Source of the DNA: Halobacteriales archaeon YIM A00013
GTDB taxonomy: Archaea > Halobacteriota > Halobacteria > Halobacteriales > Haloarculaceae
Direction of reading: 5' to 3'
DNA: 64,000 nucleotides
NCBI GenBank assembly: GCA_025041195.1
Contig: JAKCFM010000002.1
Location: 434,001 to 498,000, forward strand
The first letter of the stretch is position 1; every line of letters begins with the position of its first letter. A model generated the notes under the pieces. The model worked only from the letters and a program-made list of their open reading frames with translations. It was not told the DNA's origin and ran no database searches. Below are positions 17,712 through 25,996 of this stretch, one piece after another. Made by a program: the position numbers and the translations under genes.

Positions 17712-18413
17712 TCAGAGCAGCGCCCAGCCCAACAGTCCAAGCGCCAACACGAGCGCGGGCCCGTCGATCAGCGAAAGTTCCAGCACCGGCGCGGTTGGAT
17801 TCCAGGAGAGACATCGCGCTTGCAGTGCCATCGTCAGTGTCTCCACACGGTCGAACAGGCGGCGGAGACTGCCCAGGGTGAGGCGTCGAATACGATCGTG
17901 TAGGGGGCGCTGCGTGCCAGCACGTGCGTCGATGGCCAGTCGCAGCCGTGAAACGTCGGCGAGCAACACTGGCAGCAATCGAAAGACCAGGCCGACGCCG
18001 AGGCCGAGTCCACGGCCAAGGCGACCAGGGACTACCCATTCGATCGCGGCCCGAGAATCACGAACCGGGGTCGTCCGGACGTAGGCCACACTGACGAGTA
18101 ATAGACAGCCAACTCGATAGCTGGCCAGTGCGGGATCGATCGCTCGATTGAGATCGATCCAGGGCGGGCCAACAACGAGAACGGAGAGTACAGGTCCCAT
18201 CGCGGTGAGCAGTACGAGCCATCGCAGCTCAATGAGTACCCCCCGCGGATCCAGTTTCGCACTGGCCAGTACCACCGCAGTGATGGCCGTGAGGACGAGC
18301 AATCCTCGCGGCGTCGTGTTCGCAAACGCTGCGAGTGCGATCGCGAACTGCACGAACAGTTTCGTGCGAGGGTCCAGACGGTGCGCTACGGACGACCCCG
18401 GAGCATAGCTCAT
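17712..18413 (-). CDS. bioN: ECF transporter transmembrane component EcfT (BioN-like)
   Basis: A 233-residue membrane protein from MSYAPGSSVAHRLDPRTKLFVQ, the standard EcfT opening with LDPRTKL. About five helices follow, with two coupling motifs near the C-terminal half (DARAGTQRPLHDRIR and ETLTMALQARCLS, the Ala-Arg-Gly/Cys pattern). It is the scaffold linking the ATPase to the substrate-binding BioY. The start ATG overlaps the stop of the ATPase gene (TGATG), so translation is coupled. Confidence 0.86.
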   Translation of the reverse strand: MSYAPGSSVAHRLDPRTKLFVQFAIALAAFANTTPRGLLVLTAITAVVLASAKLDPRGVLIELRWLVLLTAMGPVLSVLVVGPPWIDLNRAIDPALASYRVGCLLLVSVAYVRTTPVRDSRAAIEWVVPGRLGRGLGLGVGLVFRLLPVLLADVSRLRLAIDARAGTQRPLHDRIRRLTLGSLRRLFDRVETLTMALQARCLSWNPTAPVLELSLIDGPALVLALGLLGWALL

Positions 18414-19126
18414 CACGGCGCGGAAACTCCGTACTCGGGAAGCTGCTCGCACACAGAAGCCGGTGGGCCATCGAGCGCGATCGCGCCATCAGCCAGCACA
18501 ACGACCCGATCGGCCCGCTCAACGAGATCACGGAGATCGTGTGTCACCACGACGATGCTCATCCCGTCCGCAGAGAGTGCCGTGAGTCGTTCGAGCACCG
18601 ACTGCTCTGCTGGTGCGTCGAGTCCGACAAGCGGCTCATCCAGCAACAGGTGATCCGGCTGCATCGCTAACGCACCTGCGATCGCCACCCGCATTCGCTC
18701 ACCACCCGAGAGGTGTTCGATCTGCGTCCGTTCGTATCCAGTGAGCCCAACCGCAGCGAGCGCTCGATTGACCCGCTGGTCGATCTCCGCGCTTTCGAGG
18801 CCGAGATTCTCCGGACCGAACGCCACGTCAGCACCAACTGTGGCGGCGACAAAGCCATCTCTTGGCTCCTGAAACGTCATCGCAACTGCCGTTCGTGCCG
18901 CGACCGGATCTTCCGTGACTGAGACGCCGTTTACCAGTACGGATCCCGAATCTGGGGTGTACAGTCCATTGCAGTGGCGAACGAGCGTGGTTTTTCCCGA
19001 CCCGTTCGCTCCGGCAAGCACGACAAAGGATCCATCGTCGATCGTCAGCGAGACACCATTGAGCACTGGCTGACTCTCTGCGGACTGATCCTCGTACCGA
19101 GACGTGAGCTCGCGACACTCGATCAT
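18413..19126 (-). CDS. bioM: ECF transporter ATPase (BioM-like)
   Basis: A 237-residue ABC ATPase. Walker A is GANGSGKTT (residues about 41-49), the Q-loop lies in TFQEPRDG, the signature is LSGGERMRVAIA, Walker B is LLLDEPLVGLD, and the H-loop lies in IVVVTHDLRD. It powers the biotin ECF transporter with the adjacent EcfT and BioY. It starts seven bases after the bioY stop. Only one ATPase is present, as in BioMNY systems, rather than the EcfA-EcfA' pair of shared modules. Confidence 0.87.
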   Translation of the reverse strand: MIECRELTSRYEDQSAESQPVLNGVSLTIDDGSFVVLAGANGSGKTTLVRHCNGLYTPDSGSVLVNGVSVTEDPVAARTAVAMTFQEPRDGFVAATVGADVAFGPENLGLESAEIDQRVNRALAAVGLTGYERTQIEHLSGGERMRVAIAGALAMQPDHLLLDEPLVGLDAPAEQSVLERLTALSADGMSIVVVTHDLRDLVERADRVVVLADGAIALDGPPASVCEQLPEYGVSAP

Positions 19127-19133
19127 GGGCGGC

Positions 19134-19718
19134 TCACGAGGCAGTTATGGCGTCACTGCGAACGATTCCGATCGCCGCCGCGATTTTTAGCGCCTCGCCC
19201 GGGAGAAAGACGAGCGCGCCCGCAGTGATCGCTCCCTGGACGGTGAAATCAAGCAGCACGATCATTCCGAGGACTCCGCAGGCGTAGATGACGACCGTTC
19301 CAGAGATGAGACCGGCGAACAACCGGCCAACCCCTCGCTGTGCGGGATCGACAAGCGAGCTACTGCCGTGGATGAACATACCAATGATGAGAGCGGCGAT
19401 CGGCATCGACCACAGATACCCGCCAGTTGGCCCAAGCATCACCCCAAACCCGGCCGCTCCGTTGGCGAACACCGGGGCACCGATTGCGCCGGCGAGAAGG
19501 TAGAGCACGCAGGCACCCGCACCCCAGACTGGCCCCAGCAGGATCCCTGCGAGATAGACGCCAAGTAACTGGAGCGTTATCGGTGCTGGCGACAGCGGGA
19601 TGGAGAAGCTCACCTGTGAGAAAGCGCCGAGTAACGCCGCAAACAGCGCGGCTCGAACGATGTTTCGTGTCAGCTCAGCGCCGACCAGATCGACCTGTGA
19701 TGAATCAGTTGCCGTCAT
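19134..19718 (-). CDS. bioY: Biotin transporter substrate-binding subunit BioY
   Basis: A 194-residue six-helix protein. The core ALFAALLGAFSQVSFSIPLSPAPITLQLLGVYLAGILLGP and the GAPVFANGAAGFGVMLGPTGGYLW segment are diagnostic for BioY, which binds biotin within the membrane. ATG at 19718 is chosen because the frame upstream, open to 20180, lies antisense to the HNH gene and looks non-coding. It leads the bioY-bioM-bioN operon. The 144-base gap to the divergent HNH gene should contain both promoters. Confidence 0.9.
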   Translation of the reverse strand: MTATDSSQVDLVGAELTRNIVRAALFAALLGAFSQVSFSIPLSPAPITLQLLGVYLAGILLGPVWGAGACVLYLLAGAIGAPVFANGAAGFGVMLGPTGGYLWSMPIAALIIGMFIHGSSSLVDPAQRGVGRLFAGLISGTVVIYACGVLGMIVLLDFTVQGAITAGALVFLPGEALKIAAAIGIVRSDAITAS

Positions 19719-19862
19719 CGGTGAATCTCGGTCGGTCAACTCACTTATCCACATCGGTTGACAGCCCTCACTGTGGTCAGTACCCACGGGTCTGTTCACC
19801 ACTGCGGACAGGAAGACAGAGAGACTTTTACAGTTGCCAATCAGATACCAGATTAACATACT

Positions 19863-20522
19863 ATGAGTGCAGCTGGTGGGGCGATCAATGCGGAGTTTGA
19901 TGATCAATCGGGGTACGATAGCTCGACAAACCGATACCCGCCAGACTGGGATGCCCGTCGATCCGCCGTCCAAAAGCGTGATGACTGGACGTGTCAGGAC
20001 TGTGGCGTCAAAAGCGGCCCACACGCGGGGGATGACGGCGTCGTGCTCGATGTTCACCATCAGACGCCGCTCTCTGAAGGAGGCTCGAACCGGTTTTCGA
20101 ATCTCATCACCCTCTGTGTCGACTGTCACAATAACCGCCACGAACACGACATCACGGCTGGACGAGACGATATCGCCCACAAACCGGGACTAAACGATCG
20201 GCTGATCGGGCTGTTCCGATGGGTGCTGGGTGGTGTTCTCGTGTTCGCGGGACACACCCTCGCCGGAATGGTGTTGCTGAACTATCCAATTGGGTCAGGA
20301 TTGTGGGGTGTGGGTGTTGGGGCCATCTTGCTGATGACCGTTGGAGTGCTCGTTCGTCCTGGTGTCGTGGCTCGGGTTTACACTGTCGCTGCCATCATCA
20401 GCGGCGCAATACTCTACACGAATCTCGCGGCCACTATCGAAATTGATGGGTTCGGCGGGATAATCGGAACCACTGCGATGCCCGTCGTGCTCGCCGTGTG
20501 CTGGTGGTGGTATCGGCGCTGA
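19863..20522 (+). CDS. Membrane-anchored HNH endonuclease
   Basis: A 219-residue protein with an N-terminal HNH domain and a C-terminal membrane part. The HNH core runs from Cys44-Cys47 (CQDCG) through His65-His66 (DVHHQTPLSEGGSNRFSNL) to Cys85-Cys88 and His93 (CVDCHNNRH), so both the zinc cysteines and the catalytic His are present. About four hydrophobic helices follow (118-140, 145-167, 170-192, 198-216). HNH nucleases are normally soluble; tethering to the membrane suggests action on DNA near the envelope. It diverges from bioY. Confidence 0.8.
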   Translation: MSAAGGAINAEFDDQSGYDSSTNRYPPDWDARRSAVQKRDDWTCQDCGVKSGPHAGDDGVVLDVHHQTPLSEGGSNRFSNLITLCVDCHNNRHEHDITAGRDDIAHKPGLNDRLIGLFRWVLGGVLVFAGHTLAGMVLLNYPIGSGLWGVGVGAILLMTVGVLVRPGVVARVYTVAAIISGAILYTNLAATIEIDGFGGIIGTTAMPVVLAVCWWWYRR

Positions 20523-20723
20523 TCACGCGGATTCTAACAGTCCAACTGTCATCGTTACGAGACCAACGGCAAGCAGAAACAACACTGGCGTCAACGAAGT
20601 CCACATAATCCACAGCACCACCACCGGGAGACAAAATACTCCCAAAATGAAGAGTATACCGACGAATACATCACGATACCGAATTTTCACGGGATCAATG
20701 GGACGGGTCCAGGTGATTTTCAT
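20523..20723 (-). CDS. Small two-helix membrane protein
   Basis: A 66-residue protein from MKITWTRPIDPVKIRYRD, with two hydrophobic helices (about residues 20-40 and 44-62). Its stop directly abuts the stop of the HNH-membrane gene, so the two converge. An upstream ATG at 20741 adds six residues. No family recognised. Confidence 0.55.
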   Translation of the reverse strand: MKITWTRPIDPVKIRYRDVFVGILFILGVFCLPVVVLWIMWTSLTPVLFLLAVGLVTMTVGLLESA

Positions 20724-21054
20724 CGCTGGCAGTTGTATCACTCATCCCGTAACACATACTTTGTTAATATAATCATAGATATTATACGATATTCCAACCT
20801 GTGAAAACTCGTGTCGAAACTGATGGATAACTTGTATCATTATCAACAGCAATCGTTGCGCGGAGGAGACGGACGCCGGCCAGACGACTGTGTTGAATGC
20901 CTTTGGGAATATGATATCATATTAACCATAAAACAGCAACAACTATAGTCATAGCGTGTTTGTCCTAAACCATAGCGATGCCGAATCGACACGGCGGCCG
21001 AACTGTCGATAGACGCACCCCGTTGGACTCACCGGAGCGAATAGCTCCAGACTG
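20724..21054. other. AT-rich intergenic region upstream of the methyltransferase
   Basis: About 330 bases without a convincing gene. Contents seen are AT-rich tracts, a 16-bp palindrome (20908-20923) and TATA-like sequence around 20921-20932. No RNA gene was recognised. Confidence 0.6.
20908..20923. promoter_or_regulatory. 16-bp perfect palindrome upstream of the methyltransferase
   Basis: AATATGATATCATATT is a perfect palindrome 132 bases before the methyltransferase start. It could be an operator, but AT-rich palindromes also arise by chance. Confidence 0.3.
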
Positions 21055-24000
21055 ATGGTTGGACAGTCGTACCGAACCGGCGGCGCACTGTTTTCGTCGG
21101 TGTTTCTTGATGAGCGGATCCCGCTAACGACGGAGGAATCAGCGTGGTCGCTCGGGGACGTTGATCATGCGATGGACACCTTGCTCGCCCACTGGGATGG
21201 TCCCCTGGATTCGATCGATCCATCGCAGGCCCACTCGGTGGACTGGATCGAACTGGTGGGTGAGACGGTCATTGATTCATATCGACTCTGGCCACAACCT
21301 GACACCTCAGACGAGTCGACAGCTGCTGCACCGGACCGCACGCGCGTTGGAATTTTCATCGAGGCGGCTGATGAACTTGCGACTGGACGTTGTAGCGCGG
21401 GCGTCGGCAACCGTCTGATCAGTGCATTCGATAGTGAGCAGGTCGAGTGGGCGATCGTCACCGACGGTGTTCGCTGGCGGCTGTATCACGACCAGACGCC
21501 CGCACCGTTCGAGCAATATCTTGAAATCGATCTGCTGGAGTTGCTTGCCGTCGGGAGTCCCGAACGATTTTCGGAGTTTTGTGTGTTGTTCGATCCACCG
21601 GCACCGACGGCCAATCACTCCGTCCACAAGCGGCTCATCACCGACCACGAGCAGTGGTGTGCGTCACAGTACGACGCACTCACGGCCAACGTTCGAACGG
21701 CGATTACGGCGGTCGCAAACGACGTTGTGGAGCGTCAACCGACCCGGGAGAACGCGTTCGACACCCAATCAGTCCTTGAAGGGGCCGTAGTGCTCTGTCT
21801 TCGCCTTCTCGTCGTTCGAATCGCGGATCAAACGGTGAGTACGGACTCGAACGCTACCGCAATCGATCGGGGGGCCGCTGAAACCGGGTCGTCGGAGACG
21901 GGCGTGCGATCAAGGCTCCAGGCGCAGTTCCGACGGTTCAACGGTGACGATGACGGCCCGTTTGGGAGCTATCCTGGGTGGCTGTTCGACTGTTCCGATG
22001 ACCGTGCGGCGGTTCACGCTGGCGTGGATCCGCTGACGTACTGCAGTTCGGAGACGTTAGGGCGGATATGCTCGTTGCTCACGACGCGTGAAACGCCAGC
22101 TGGTAGGACCAAACCGATCGATTACGGCGTTTTCTCACCACGACAGCTCGGGAGGCTCTACGAAACCGTTCTTGGCTGTGCGCTCAAACATAGTTCGCAG
22201 TCGAGCGATTCCACCATCAAACCGTTCGTCCTGGCCGACGACGACCAAACCCGAAAGGAAACTGGGTCGTACTACACGCCAAAACGGATCGTTGGATCGA
22301 TTATCGAATCAACACTCGATGCGCTGTGCGGGGAGGAAACTGATTCCGACACGGCAACTGCCGCCGAGAGCTGCCCACTTGCTGTTGATCTGTTGGATCT
22401 CGCCATGGGCTGTGGACATTTTCTGCTTGGTGGTGCGGATCGCTTGCTCGTTCGGTCACTTGCGGTGGTCGATGAATCGAGATCGATCGGGAGTCTCCGC
22501 AAAGCGCTGGTTTCAGAGTGTCTCTACGGCGTTGATCGGGATCCACTCGCGGTGGAGGTGGCCAGGGCAGCGCTGTGGCTCTGGGCGCTCCCCGGCAGTG
22601 ATCGAACGGCAATCGACGTCAACTGCACAACGGGAAACGCGTTGCTCGGCAGCACGGATCACGACGCATTCGACGCGAGCCACGCGCTCGATCGCCAGTC
22701 CGAAATCGCCAACGTTAGCATCGCACGATCGGCTGGCGTCGCGATGCCCGACAACGCCACCGAGGCGCTTCAAGCGGCCATCGATACGGATGAACGGTGG
22801 GAATCACTCGCGGAAAACGACTGGTTCCAGCAATCCCAGGAGCTGGCCACAGAACAGCAGGTGTTCCACTGGCCGCTGGCGTTTCCAACGGTCACCGAAT
22901 TCGATGCCGTAGTGACCAATCCACCGTATCTCCGGAGCCGGTCGATTGACCAAACCGCAAAGAAAGCGTATTCGTCCACGTACACCACGGCAGAGGGGCT
23001 GTATGACAGTTACGGGCTGTTCATTGAGCGGGCTGGGACGCTCGGTCGGTGGTGTTCAATGATCGTCCCGAACAAATGGACGACGACAGCGTACGGAGAG
23101 TCGCTTCGTCGACTGTTGCTCGACTCCTGCTCACTTGAACGAATCACTGACGTCTCAACCCACGATATCTTTCCCGATGCGAGCATCTATCCGGTAATCG
23201 TACAGTACACGTCTGATGGCCCGACGACGGCGGTGACGGTCGAACGAAGCGACCCTCCCACGACGGTGACGATCGATCGATCCACCATCCAGTCGGTGGC
23301 ACAATCAGTGATTCCACTCCATCTTTCGGCATCGTTCATTCCAGTTCTTACTGCAGTGCAGTCGATCGAGCAGACGCTTGGAGACCATCTCACGATTTAC
23401 GAAGGGATCCACACCGGGAATGCGCGATCGACACTTGTCGTCGATGAGCGAGTCGATGACAGCTGTGAGCCACTCGTCGACGGTCAATCCCTCGACCGGT
23501 ATCTCGTGCAGAGGAACGGCCAGTGGATCCGGTATGACACGTCACTGCTTGACGATGAGGAGTATGCAACCCTTCGAGACCCGGTGAGTTTCGAGCGGGA
23601 GAACAAGCTGCTCATCCGTGATATCAGCTATCGCCCAACTGCAGCGATCGACCACGACGGGTTGTTTCCGCTCAATACGCTCTACTGCGGCGTTCGAACG
23701 AGCGACTCGGCGCCAACGCTCGCGTATCTCCTTGGTGTGTTCAATTCGACGTTCATGGCGGTCTATTACGGACAGCTGTACGGAGGAACACACGTGGGCG
23801 GCAACTATCTTCGTTTCAAGCCTATGTTTACCGAAGAGCTACCGATCCCACCACCTGACAGCGCAATGATCGATGCGAATCAGCAGGCCAGATTGGCAGC
23901 ACTCCTTTCCGGATCGATTCCAGACACCGCTGGTGGATGTGTCGAACGGCTCGTCGAACGCGTTCAGCAGCTGATCGACGAACGGGATGCGCTGTCGATC

Positions 24001-24609
24001 GATCCGACACCAGTGCTCAAAGCGACAGAGTGCTCGCCGCTCGAATCGCTGGATGGGTTTGCGTTTCGTGTGACCGACGACAACGCACTGTTCCACCAAA
24101 CGGCTGCTGCCGTCGAGGGACTCCGGATTGGAGCCGTTACCTGTGTAGTGAGTGACCAGACGATTGGACTCACGTGCACCTTCCGCTATAAACCAGCGGA
24201 CGAGCGTGCGGACACCGATCAGTGGGGGTACGTCGAAACCGACCCCGAACGGGTGGCCACAGTCACCACCCAATCTGTGGCTACCAGACGCATTATTCGG
24301 CGAACGATCGAGTATGCTGTCGAACACGGAAAGGGGACGGCAGGGTTCCGTCGGTGTGCGACAAAAACGCTCTCACCAGCCGACCGTTTTGGAGCAATCA
24401 CGGTTCCATCCTTCGATAGCCAGGCCAGCACGGCGTTTCACGACCGGCTTGAGCGCTATGAGATGCTTACTCGTGAGATAACGACGATCGAATCACTGAT
24501 CGACGAGTTCGTCTGTGACCTCTATGGCCTCACGGCCGCGCAGCGGTCAGTGATCGATTCCCTGAACAATTATTACACGGAGTCGTCGCCAGAGAGCGAC
24601 TCCTTCTGA
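21055..24609 (+). CDS. Eco57I-like (type IIG style) DNA methyltransferase, probable R-M protein
   Basis: A 1184-residue protein. Residues about 60-180 resemble the N-terminal nuclease region of type IIG enzymes, ending in the usual WAIVTDGVRWRLYH and YLEIDLLELL; however, the acidic motif reads FIEAADEL, with Ala105 where ExK needs Lys. The N6-adenine methyltransferase core has ETGSYYTPKRIV (near 402), SAM motif DLAMGCGHFLLG (near 447) and catalytic NPPY (621-624). A TaqI-like target-recognition region (VGGNYLRFKP onward) fills the C-terminal half. No separate restriction gene is adjacent. Its last 37 bases overlap the convergent gnd gene. Confidence 0.82.
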   Translation: MVGQSYRTGGALFSSVFLDERIPLTTEESAWSLGDVDHAMDTLLAHWDGPLDSIDPSQAHSVDWIELVGETVIDSYRLWPQPDTSDESTAAAPDRTRVGIFIEAADELATGRCSAGVGNRLISAFDSEQVEWAIVTDGVRWRLYHDQTPAPFEQYLEIDLLELLAVGSPERFSEFCVLFDPPAPTANHSVHKRLITDHEQWCASQYDALTANVRTAITAVANDVVERQPTRENAFDTQSVLEGAVVLCLRLLVVRIADQTVSTDSNATAIDRGAAETGSSETGVRSRLQAQFRRFNGDDDGPFGSYPGWLFDCSDDRAAVHAGVDPLTYCSSETLGRICSLLTTRETPAGRTKPIDYGVFSPRQLGRLYETVLGCALKHSSQSSDSTIKPFVLADDDQTRKETGSYYTPKRIVGSIIESTLDALCGEETDSDTATAAESCPLAVDLLDLAMGCGHFLLGGADRLLVRSLAVVDESRSIGSLRKALVSECLYGVDRDPLAVEVARAALWLWALPGSDRTAIDVNCTTGNALLGSTDHDAFDASHALDRQSEIANVSIARSAGVAMPDNATEALQAAIDTDERWESLAENDWFQQSQELATEQQVFHWPLAFPTVTEFDAVVTNPPYLRSRSIDQTAKKAYSSTYTTAEGLYDSYGLFIERAGTLGRWCSMIVPNKWTTTAYGESLRRLLLDSCSLERITDVSTHDIFPDASIYPVIVQYTSDGPTTAVTVERSDPPTTVTIDRSTIQSVAQSVIPLHLSASFIPVLTAVQSIEQTLGDHLTIYEGIHTGNARSTLVVDERVDDSCEPLVDGQSLDRYLVQRNGQWIRYDTSLLDDEEYATLRDPVSFERENKLLIRDISYRPTAAIDHDGLFPLNTLYCGVRTSDSAPTLAYLLGVFNSTFMAVYYGQLYGGTHVGGNYLRFKPMFTEELPIPPPDSAMIDANQQARLAALLSGSIPDTAGGCVERLVERVQQLIDERDALSIDPTPVLKATECSPLESLDGFAFRVTDDNALFHQTAAAVEGLRIGAVTCVVSDQTIGLTCTFRYKPADERADTDQWGYVETDPERVATVTTQSVATRRIIRRTIEYAVEHGKGTAGFRRCATKTLSPADRFGAITVPSFDSQASTAFHDRLERYEMLTREITTIESLIDEFVCDLYGLTAAQRSVIDSLNNYYTESSPESDSF

Positions 24610-25607
24610 TCCGTCTCGTACAGCTCTCGACGGGAGCTCCCCGAGACGCGACCGTGCTGGCGTTCCGTTGCTGTGGCCTCGTGTTGGCCAAATGGATGGC
24701 CACCGAAGCCGTGGCGCATCAACGCAATGGCGCGATAGGTGTACTGCTGGTGCCCTCGAGATTTGAACAGTTCGATGATTGACTGTGTAATCACCGGTGC
24801 GGGAACCTCGCCTTTGATCGCCTCCTCGATGAGCCAGTTCACTTCGCCAGTGTCCTCCACGTAGTTGGGAATCTCCTCAAGCGGAGGCGTCGTTTCCGCA
24901 AACTGTCCTTTTCGAGCGAGTCCCATTGCCATCAGCTCGACCAGCCAGCTTTCGATCACCGACCCGTTCGACCAGTTTTCGAACACGGCCTGGAGATCGA
25001 GATCGAACTGTCCAGACTCCAACAGCTCGACGCCTTCGGCTATCGATTGCAACATCCCGAATTCGATGCCGTTGTGGACGAGTTTCGTGAAATGACCACT
25101 TCCAGGGGGACCGGTGTGAATGAGTCCACCATCCACCGAGAGCGCATCGAGAAGGGGCTCCGCGATTTCATACCCCTCGGTTCGGCCACCCACCATGAAA
25201 CACGCCCCCTCACGCGCCCGGAACGGTCCCCCACTCGATCCACAGTCGAGATAGTAGATATCCTCCTCGCGAAGTCGACGTTCGCGGTCGATGGAATCAC
25301 GCCAGAACGAGTTACCACCGTCGATAAGCACGTCGCCAGCCTCGAACACGGCTGCCATCGATTCGAGTTCAGTATCAATGAGCGAGCCAGCCGGAAGCGC
25401 GATGAACACCACCCGGGGCGGGTCGAGGTCGTCACGCAGTGCCTCGTACTCGCCAGCGCCGTAGACCGTAGCGCCCTGGTCTTCGAGGTCTGGCTTTTGG
25501 TCTGGGTCGACGCCGACTACGGCAATGTCTCGGTCGATTGCCTGTGCCGCCAGATTCCCCCCCATTCTTCCGAGACCAACAAATCCCAGCGCAGAGTCAC
25601 GTGCCAT
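24573..25607 (-). CDS. gnd: 6-phosphogluconate dehydrogenase, decarboxylating
   Basis: A 344-residue short-form enzyme. It shows the Rossmann motif LGFVGLGRMGGNLA at the N-terminus, substrate motif DCGSSGGPFRAREGACFMVGG (about 123-143), and catalytic segment GPPGSGHFTKLVHNGIEFGMLQ (about 173-194) with the Lys and His-Asn-x-x-Glu residues. It oxidises 6-phosphogluconate to ribulose-5-phosphate and CO2. ATG at 25607 is chosen since the Rossmann fold begins six residues later; upstream frame is junk. An Azf-like dehydrogenase nearby would supply the first step of the same pathway. Confidence 0.92.
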   Translation of the reverse strand: MARDSALGFVGLGRMGGNLAAQAIDRDIAVVGVDPDQKPDLEDQGATVYGAGEYEALRDDLDPPRVVFIALPAGSLIDTELESMAAVFEAGDVLIDGGNSFWRDSIDRERRLREEDIYYLDCGSSGGPFRAREGACFMVGGRTEGYEIAEPLLDALSVDGGLIHTGPPGSGHFTKLVHNGIEFGMLQSIAEGVELLESGQFDLDLQAVFENWSNGSVIESWLVELMAMGLARKGQFAETTPPLEEIPNYVEDTGEVNWLIEEAIKGEVPAPVITQSIIELFKSRGHQQYTYRAIALMRHGFGGHPFGQHEATATERQHGRVSGSSRRELYETDQKESLSGDDSV

Positions 25608-25996
25608 AGCTATGAACCGTGTATACAACCACCATGCAACGTCGTTCCCTAAACGTGAAGCCTGCAAACGCAACCGCGATGGAACCCACTCCAATGAACC
25701 TATAATTGAATATGCTAGAACATCATGTAAATCTATGGTAATAATAGTAGCTATATTGATAAAATAAACAATTCAATAAAGTAGTACTAAAATATTAGTG
25801 TTCAACTGTTCATAACTGCATCAATGCATCGAGTAGCTCTTTGTCGGCCAGCCCTCCACCGAGTAGCAACGCTGCTGCGGTGGCACCGTGCCCAGGCGTG
25901 CGACGAGTGCGTTCCCAGCCGGTCGTACCTGGAGCGGTCACAGTGTGATGCATCATCAACCACTCCGTGGTTGCGGGGGGACTGCAGAGGCGACCG
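25608..25996. other. Intergenic region between gnd and the sugar porter
   Basis: The left 190 bases are AT-rich and carry the gnd promoter region. The right part contains a small leftward frame (25810-25953) and the sugar-porter upstream region. No RNA gene was recognised. Confidence 0.5.
25810..25953 (-). CDS. Possible 47-residue protein divergent from the sugar porter
   Basis: The frame MHHTVTAPGTTGWERTRRTP continues to GHGATAAALLLGGGLADKEL and ends LLDALMQL. Third positions are G/C-rich, as in real genes here, although the surrounding DNA is AT-rich. It starts 43 bases from the divergent MFS gene. No known family. It may also be the tail of a decayed gene. Confidence 0.3.
   Translation of the reverse strand: MHHTVTAPGTTGWERTRRTPGHGATAAALLLGGGLADKELLDALMQL

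Noticed and set aside
19835-19862. Imperfect inverted repeat upstream of bioY (GTTG..AATC / GATT.AAC) as a biotin operator
   Set aside because: The match is weak and does not clearly resemble a known biotin-repressor box.
19719-20180. Upstream extension of bioY
   Set aside because: The extension lies antisense to the HNH core, has no BioY similarity, and would give a protein far longer than the family.
22088-22912. Open frame of 274 codons in another plus frame
   Set aside because: Arg/Ser-rich with no motif; it overlaps the methyltransferase SAM motif in the correct frame.
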